Shown here: piece by piece, positions 7,803 to 11,429 of the stretch | How positions within the stretch are numbered: position 1 is the first letter of the stretch | Layout: every line of letters begins with the position of its first letter | NCBI GenBank assembly: GCA_021827255.1 | Contig: JAKAWO010000071.1 | Coordinates: 1 to 11,429 of the forward strand | Length of the DNA: 11,429 nt | Reading direction: 5' to 3' | From: Acidobacteriota bacterium | GTDB lineage: Bacteria > Acidobacteriota > Terriglobia > UBA7540 | Program-made: the position numbers and the translations under genes | Notes under the pieces: model-generated | Database searches by the model: none | What the model was told of the DNA's origin: nothing | The model's input: only the letters and a program-made list of their open reading frames with translations

Positions 7803-8260
7803 GCGCTTTAACCGGAATTTTCATTATCCACTTTCCGCCGAACGAAAAGTTACTCCTGATCGCCGCCCTATGCAACTGGGAGTCGAGTTTGCAGTGCAAG
7901 GTGCTCTCGCGGGCCACGGAAGGTGCCATGGGGTGCCTCTCGCGAAACCCCCAAAGGGCGCAACCGCCCCCTCTTTCGACCTGTATTTCCGACACTTTGC
8001 CGCCCCCCTGCCGCTCTCCTCGCGGAAATCCGATCTAATAGGTCTTGTGGATTCCAGCAAGACCGGATGAATGTCCGCGGATCATCCGCACCGCATCTCC
8101 CTGAAGCCTTTCTGAGGCTCTTGAGCGTATGAATGCTCGCAGGGTCGGATATGTCTCTCATGCCTTCAACGCGCCTCTCGGGCACTACTGGTCGTTGGAG
8201 AGCTTGCGCGCGGAAACCTCGCGGTCTTAGACTGGCCTGTCGCTCGCGCGGTCGCGGCCC
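7803..8260. other. Divergent intergenic spacer with clustered hairpins
   Basis: These 458 bp lie between the minus-strand nuclease-like gene and the plus-strand DUF4380 gene. No convincing coding sequence is seen; the open frames here are short and shift between strands. Promoters for both flanking genes should lie here, but no clear consensus -35/-10 pair was identified. The second half carries several consecutive inverted repeats, annotated separately. Confidence 0.5.
8041..8138 (+). promoter_or_regulatory. Cluster of four hairpins, possible structured 5' leader of the DUF4380 gene
   Basis: Four inverted repeats follow one another. The first is GGTCTTGTGGA/TCCA-G-CAAGACC (8041-8064), 11 bp with one bulged G and a 1-nt loop, or 7 bp with a 10-nt loop. 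The second is CGGATGA/TCATCCG (8064-8070 with 8082-8088). The third is AGCCT/AGGCT (8105-8119, 5-nt loop). The fourth is GAGCGT/ATGCTC (8123-8138), six pairs with one G-U and an ATGA loop. All end about 120 nt before the ATG at 8261, which has no visible ribosome site. I recognise no known riboswitch class, and chance pairing is possible in GC-rich DNA. Confidence 0.3.
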
Positions 8261-9511
8261 ATGCCCAAGTTCCCCTCGAGACTGAAACGCGACACCCTTC
8301 ACGGCTGGAACACCGTGAGCCTGGCCAACGGTCTGATCGAGGCCGTCGTCGTCCCGGAGATTGGAGGGCGGATTATTCAACTCCGGCTGGGCCAGCACGA
8401 ATTCTTATACGTCAATCCTCGCCATCTTGGCCGAATCTATCCTGCAAAAGAAAACTGTGCCGCCAGCGGCTGGAAGAATTACGGCGGCTCCAAAGTCTGG
8501 CCCGCTCCGCAAGGCTGGGAGCGGACCGACCAGTGGCCTGGACCGCCCGACCCGGTTCTAGACGGCGGTCCTTATAGCTTTCGGATTGTGAGTCAAGGTT
8601 CTGAGTGTGTGGCGGTGAGTCTTGAAAGTCCGCACGATGAATACACCGGATTAACCTTTTCGCGTGAGATTCGACTTCGGGCGGACTGCTCGACCGTCCA
8701 AATGATTCACAAGATGCGGAACTCCTCCTCACGAGCCGTTCGTTGGGGAATCTGGCAGGTTACGCAGCAGGACGCTAGCCTTCCTCTTGCAATCTATGCG
8801 CCCGCAAGGCACTATCGGCAGATGTTTGGCGACCAGCCCTTCCAGCATGTTCACCTCAATCATGACGCCGGCCTTTGGCAACTGGATTACGCCGATCGAG
8901 TGGCGAAATTTGCCGTCCACGTCGAGCGCGGCTGGCTGGTGGCGATGAGGCCGAACCATCTCTTCGCGCTGGTTGAAACGTTCCCGCTATTTCCTGATTG
9001 CCCCTACCCCGACGGAGCGCCCGTCGAATTGTGGGTGAACGGCCAAGGCACCTTTACGCTGCCCGCGGGAACAATTGACACGCAGGATGATCCCAACGGC
9101 TGCGATGCCTATATCGAGACAGAAGCCCTGAGTCCGCTGGTGGAGTTGAAGCCCGGCGAGGAGTTCAGCTTTCCAATCTGCTGGCACGCGACACGAGTCG
9201 CGAGCCCCCTCGTTAGTGGCGTGAGTCAAGCGGCTCTCATCTCTGAACCCCCAACTGTCGAGCGCGATGGCAGCACCCGCCTGACCGGGGCCTTTGGATT
9301 TTTCGAGGAAGGCGTGCTCGAGCTATCGGTCCTTGCCAAAGACCACCGGGTTTTGGAGGAAATTGAAATCAGGCATGTGTCGCCTGGCGACGCCCTTCGG
9401 CTGAACCATCCACTGCGCATCAAGCAGCAAGCTCGCAAAATATCGTTGCGCTTAAGAATCCCCAGTGGCAAGCTCTTGGCAGACGTCGCAGAGCTTCCGC
9501 TCGATGCGTAA
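8261..9511 (+). CDS. DUF4380 domain-containing protein (galactose-mutarotase-like fold)
   Basis: This 416-aa protein matches the DUF4380 family, which I know mainly from carbohydrate-active gene regions of soil and marine bacteria. Family-type motifs are VVPEIGGRIIQLRLG (about 30-44), FLYVNP, WKNYGGSKVWPAPQGW (about 72-87), WPGPPDPVLDGGPY, an MRNSSSRAVRWGIWQVTQ segment (about 152-169) and the C-terminal LSPLVELKPGEEFSF (about 292-306). The glycine-rich GGRI loop and the beta-rich composition fit the aldose-epimerase/mutarotase superfold. No signal peptide is evident, so it is probably cytoplasmic. Its reaction is unknown. A role in sugar epimerisation beside the galactoside operon would fit but is inference. 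A TAG at 8228 in frame rules out a much longer start, and no Shine-Dalgarno is seen before 8261. Confidence 0.85.
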   Translation: MPKFPSRLKRDTLHGWNTVSLANGLIEAVVVPEIGGRIIQLRLGQHEFLYVNPRHLGRIYPAKENCAASGWKNYGGSKVWPAPQGWERTDQWPGPPDPVLDGGPYSFRIVSQGSECVAVSLESPHDEYTGLTFSREIRLRADCSTVQMIHKMRNSSSRAVRWGIWQVTQQDASLPLAIYAPARHYRQMFGDQPFQHVHLNHDAGLWQLDYADRVAKFAVHVERGWLVAMRPNHLFALVETFPLFPDCPYPDGAPVELWVNGQGTFTLPAGTIDTQDDPNGCDAYIETEALSPLVELKPGEEFSFPICWHATRVASPLVSGVSQAALISEPPTVERDGSTRLTGAFGFFEEGVLELSVLAKDHRVLEEIEIRHVSPGDALRLNHPLRIKQQARKISLRLRIPSGKLLADVAELPLDA

Positions 9512-9577
9512 TGCGTCCTTTCCCTTTGCTGAGCGTTATTGTGCGCGCTCGGAGGACCGCTGCCGCACCAACGAGCG

Positions 9578-9775
9578 TCACTCGCCAGCGCGGCGTTCAC
9601 TCAGCTCGTAAACGATTTCGACCCAAGCTAGGACGTTTTCTTCCGGCGTATCGGGAAGAACACCGTGGACTAAATTCAAGATATGTTCGGGTCATCCAGC
9701 GGCCTGAGCCAGAATCCTCTCGACACGTCGGCGCATGAAGGCCGGATCGCCATAGAGCACGGTCGGAACGCTTGC
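9578..9775 (-). pseudogene. Uroporphyrinogen decarboxylase (UroD/HemE) family C-terminal remnant
   Basis: Read on the minus strand from about 9775 to a TGA at 9578-9580, the frame gives VLYGDPAFMRRRVERILAQ, then an in-frame stop (TGA at 9694-9692), then EHILNLVHGVLPDTPEEN and VLAWVEIVYELS. This matches the C-terminal end of HemE and HemE-like proteins, whose hallmark is a glycine- or arginine-containing turn followed by HIFNLGHGILPDTP. The stop falls in that turn, where one CGA-to-TGA or GGA-to-TGA change would explain it. Nothing upstream continues as UroD, and the region before VLYGD lacks the expected QGN-DP motif, so the fragment is cut off as well as interrupted. It is a relic, not a working heme-biosynthesis enzyme; HemE-like methyltransferase homologues are an equal source. 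Confidence 0.7.
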
Positions 9776-9981
9776 GTCCGAGGATGGCCTTGTTGACCCC
9801 GGAAGTGGAAGAGGTGTCCACTTACGGATTTTGGTGGCGCTGGCGGCGGGTGTTGGGCGGCAAGAGGTTCGATGGGCAGTGGGCGACGAGGCGCCATCGG
9901 GCCGTCAATTCTTCGTCGGCAAAGCTGTGCTCTAATATCAATCCTCGTTCGCGGCCGTTCGGTTCCACAGGAACCTTCTCG

Positions 9982-10257
9982 TCAGGCTGAATCCGCTTCC
10001 GGATTTTCGGCACCGTTTCTGACCCGATCAACCGGTCGAGTAGCGAGGCCAGCTTGGCCGCGCGCTCCGAGGCCGCATTCCCGCGCGGCGAAGCCTTCGG
10101 TCGCGCCGGTATAGGTGAGTGGAGTGCTGAGAGCCGGATTCTCATCGGCCTTGGCCTGGGCGGGAATGACGTTGACGCGAAGCGTCTTGTCATCCGCCTT
10201 GGCCAGCGTGATGAGCACGGCGCGGCCGGCAAGAAGCGGCATGAGTTCGACGAACAA
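9982..10257 (-). pseudogene. Probable PRTRC system protein E remnant (N-terminal part)
   Basis: From a TTG at 10257 the frame reads FVELMPLLAGRAVLITLAK, DDKTLRVNVIPA, then ENPALSTPLTYTG (residues 2-51). This pattern, a short ELxPLL opening, LRVNVIP and ALSTPLT.TG, is what I remember of PRTRC system protein E, encoded in ParB/ThiF-containing gene clusters on plasmids and integrated elements. An excellent ribosome site, AAAGGAGG (10269-10262), sits 4 nt upstream. After about residue 52 (near 10101) the sequence loses family character, and the frame continues as Arg/Gly/Ala-rich sequence to a stop at 9982. No other PRTRC gene is visible here. I read it as the leftover of a lost element; a short divergent functional protein is less likely. 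Confidence 0.5.
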
Positions 10258-10311
10258 GTTGCCTCCTTTCTGAGTGTTGGATACGCAGTTTTCGTGCCTC
10301 CAAGAAAAAAC

Positions 10312-10317
10312 TTGACA
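10312..10317 (+). promoter_or_regulatory. Candidate -35 element of the PadR-DUF1700 operon
   Basis: TTGACA at 10312-10317 is a perfect sigma-70 -35 hexamer in front of the PadR gene. The best AT-rich partner, TACATA (10341-10346), is 23 bp away, longer than the usual 17, so the -10 is uncertain. The match is tied to the adjacent dyad by position only. Confidence 0.35.
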
Positions 10318-10340
10318 AGGAGAACCCTATCGAAGCAAGG

Positions 10341-10360
10341 TACATAGCAATGCATTGTAT
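10341..10360 (+). promoter_or_regulatory. Candidate PadR autoregulatory operator
   Basis: The sequence TACATAGCAATGCATTGTAT is centred on the perfect palindrome CAATGCATTG (10348-10357). It lies between a TTGACA box and the PadR start. PadR repressors bind AT-rich palindromes of this kind at their own promoters, so autorepression is likely. The outer arms (TACATA/TGTAT) are only partly symmetric. Confidence 0.45.
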
Positions 10361-10366
10361 CAAGCA

Positions 10367-10374
10367 GAGAGGGG
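10367..10374 (+). promoter_or_regulatory. Ribosome binding site deciding the TTG start of the PadR gene
   Basis: GAGAGGGG ends 4 nt before the TTG at 10379, whereas the TTG at 10355 has no comparable site and would lie inside the operator palindrome. The downstream TTG is therefore preferred. Confidence 0.5.
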
Positions 10375-10378
10375 TTAT

Positions 10379-10762
10379 TTGGCTAAAGCCGCGAATCAAA
10401 ACGTCGAAGGTTGGGAGGCGCAGATTCGCAAGGGGTGCCTTGAGCTCGCGATTCTTGCCAGCCTTTGGAAGAAGAAGCTCTATGGCCTAGAGATACTTCG
10501 TGCGCTTGAGACGACTTCCAGCTTGGGACTTGCGGAGGGTACACTGTACCTCATCCTGAGCCGCCTCAAAGCAGACAAATTGGTCGATTCGGAGTGGGTG
10601 GATGCCAGGTCTGGTCATCCACGGAAGTATTACTGGCTGACCGAGGCTGGTAAGCAAAGATTGAATCATATGGTCCAGTTCTGGACTGAGTTTTCCGCTA
10701 ACCTAGACACCCTTCTCGAACCACTGTTGAGCCGAAAGGAGGCCGCCAATGTGCGCCGATAA
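10379..10762 (+). CDS. PadR family transcriptional regulator
   Basis: From the TTG at 10379 the product is 127 aa, a small PadR-type winged-helix repressor with a short C-terminal dimerisation helix. The N-terminus QIRKGCLELAILASLW (about 15-30), the helix around YGLEIL (where most members have YGYEI), EGTLYLILSRLKADKLV (about 53-69) and the wing ending HPRKYYWLTEAGKQRL (about 82-97) match the family. The gene overlaps the next one by 14 nt, so the pair is translationally coupled. PadR/DUF1700 pairs are common in Acidobacteriota and Firmicutes, where PadR represses its own operon. The frame extends to a TTG at 10355; I prefer 10379 because of the GAGAGGGG site and because homologues begin with a short lead such as MAKA. 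Confidence 0.92.
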   Translation: MAKAANQNVEGWEAQIRKGCLELAILASLWKKKLYGLEILRALETTSSLGLAEGTLYLILSRLKADKLVDSEWVDARSGHPRKYYWLTEAGKQRLNHMVQFWTEFSANLDTLLEPLLSRKEAANVRR

Positions 10763-11324
10763 TGTGGACATCCGAATCGAGGAGTACCTCGCATGTCTTC
10801 AGAAGAACCTTAGCAAGCTGCCAAACGCGGAAAGGGACGAATTGATCGAAGAAATGAGGTGCCACATTCTCGAGCGGATTGCGGACGAGGACCAAGTTAG
10901 CGGAGACGTCGTTAGCCGCGTGCTGACTGCGGTCGGCGAACCCAAGCAACTTGCTTCACAATACGAAACGGAATACATGCTACGCCAGGCCGCGAGAAGC
11001 AGGTCCCCATTAGTGTTGCTAGGCAGCACGCTCAAATGGGGCACAAAAGGGATTACAGGCTTTGTAGCATTTGCAGTTACTTTGGCGGGATATGGCTGCG
11101 CCGCGGTTGGCTACCTCTGCGCACTCCTCAAACCCATCTTACCGGAACGCATCGGACTCTGGCTCAGTCCCGAACACACCCTGACTTTGGGTTATTGGAA
11201 CGGTCGCCTGTCAGGGACGGAGGTGTACGGGATTTCCGTAAGACCGCCGATTTCATTTGTGCTGGGCACGCAATCTGCCACGAATGGCCCGGTTCGCGAA
11301 ATTGGGGATTCCGCGGCATGGTGA
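10749..11324 (+). CDS. DUF1700/HAAS membrane protein, C-terminus replaced
   Basis: The 191-aa frame starts at ATG 10749 behind an excellent ribosome site (AAAGGAGG, 10736-10743) inside the PadR coding end. Residues about 8-80 form the HAAS helical domain (IEEYLACLQKNLSKLP, ERDELIEEMRCHILERI, VGEPKQLASQY). It is found in membrane proteins encoded next to PadR regulators and thought to link membrane state to transcription. One hydrophobic segment follows (about 101-128, GFVAFAVTLAGYGCAAVGYL). Homologous character seems to persist to ISFVLGT (168-174), the start of a second membrane segment, and then stops abruptly. The last 17 residues are polar and encoded by sequence leading into a tandem repeat. 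The gene is probably truncated by an insertion and may be non-functional, although the frame itself is intact up to a TGA. Confidence 0.82.
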   Translation: MCADNVDIRIEEYLACLQKNLSKLPNAERDELIEEMRCHILERIADEDQVSGDVVSRVLTAVGEPKQLASQYETEYMLRQAARSRSPLVLLGSTLKWGTKGITGFVAFAVTLAGYGCAAVGYLCALLKPILPERIGLWLSPEHTLTLGYWNGRLSGTEVYGISVRPPISFVLGTQSATNGPVREIGDSAAW

Positions 11325-11429
11325 TGGCGATTCCGAAATCATCGTGATGGCCGTTCCGGAATTATCGTAATAACGATTCCGGGGTCATGGTGATGGCGAT
11401 TCCGGGGATCGTAATAATCATTCCGGGGT
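11317..11429. repeat. Degenerate 22-24 bp tandem repeat, possible IS21-type terminal repeats
   Basis: Five consecutive units begin at 11317, 11340, 11364, 11386 and 11408, with lengths of 23, 24, 22, 22 and 22. They share a core of the form ATSGTRATRRC-GATTCCGGGGT. Units 1 and 4 carry GGTGATGGCGATTCCG; units 3 and 5 carry ATCGTAATAA and end ATTCCGGGGT. A weaker half-unit, GGGGATTCCG, lies just before at 11304-11313. The array continues beyond the right edge. Repeats of this sort with a GATTCCG core are what I remember from the multiply repeated ends of IS21-family elements, but no transposase is visible in the window. A minisatellite is the alternative. Confidence 0.6.

Larger units (their letters stand above)
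9512..10354. other. Gene-poor scar region with degraded fragments
   Basis: This 843-bp stretch between the DUF4380 and PadR genes contains no intact gene that I can defend. Its minus strand holds two recognisable remnants: the end of a UroD-family gene and the beginning of a probable PRTRC protein E gene. The segment between them (about 9780-10090) is open in several frames but matches nothing I know. One minus-strand frame there ends at a TAA beside the sequence GTGTCCACTTAC (9815-9826), which resembles some insertion-sequence ends, without further support. Confidence 0.55.

Noticed and set aside
7756..7995. Small upstream open frames starting before the nuclease-like gene as a leader peptide
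   Set aside because: The 22-codon end of the frame overlaps the gene start, but no attenuator-type structure or codon bias supports a leader role.
8361..8561. Short frame inside the DUF4380 gene
   Set aside because: Alternative-frame shadow; the 416-codon frame contains the family motifs.
11317..11429. CRISPR array
   Set aside because: Units are 22-24 bp with no unique spacers between them and the units themselves vary; no cas genes are present.

Overview
The window is high-GC bacterial DNA in three blocks. Gene content suggests a soil polysaccharide degrader, with Acidobacteriota (Bryobacter/Solibacter-like) or Verrucomicrobiota as my best guess. Reasons: secreted and lipoprotein glycosidases of families GH27 and GH59, a DUF4380 protein, and a PadR regulator paired with a DUF1700/HAAS membrane protein. 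No rRNA or universal marker is present, so the phylum is an inference.

Block 1 (1-6365, all minus strand) is a sugar-catabolic operon. In transcription order it holds a secreted GH27 alpha-galactosidase, a RhaT-family sugar/H+ symporter, a GH59 galactocerebrosidase-like lipoprotein, a short-chain dehydrogenase, and a D-galactonate dehydratase-like enolase-superfamily enzyme. The last gene runs off the left edge probably only a few codons short of its end. Gaps are 63, 25, 93 and 4 nt. A coherent model is that alpha- and beta-linked galactose is released outside or at the membrane, imported, oxidised by the SDR, and dehydrated as galactonate (De Ley-Doudoroff type route). The substrate is not proven by sequence.

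Block 2 (6366-9511) holds an intergenic stretch with a candidate terminator hairpin and an operator-like dyad. Next comes a solitary minus-strand gene with an HsdR-N-like PD-(D/E)XK nuclease fold and a second C-terminal module. A 458-bp divergent spacer rich in consecutive hairpins follows, then a plus-strand DUF4380 protein (galactose-mutarotase-like superfamily).

Block 3 (9512-11429) is a scarred accessory region. It contains a degraded C-terminal fragment of a uroporphyrinogen-decarboxylase (HemE/UroD) family gene and the N-terminal part of a probable PRTRC system protein E gene, both on the minus strand. On the plus strand a PadR regulator overlaps a DUF1700/HAAS membrane protein gene by 14 nt. 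The DUF1700 reading frame appears to be cut near 11270 by foreign sequence. That sequence leads into a degenerate 22-24 bp tandem repeat at the right edge, which resembles the repeated termini of an IS21-type element, although no transposase is visible inside the window.
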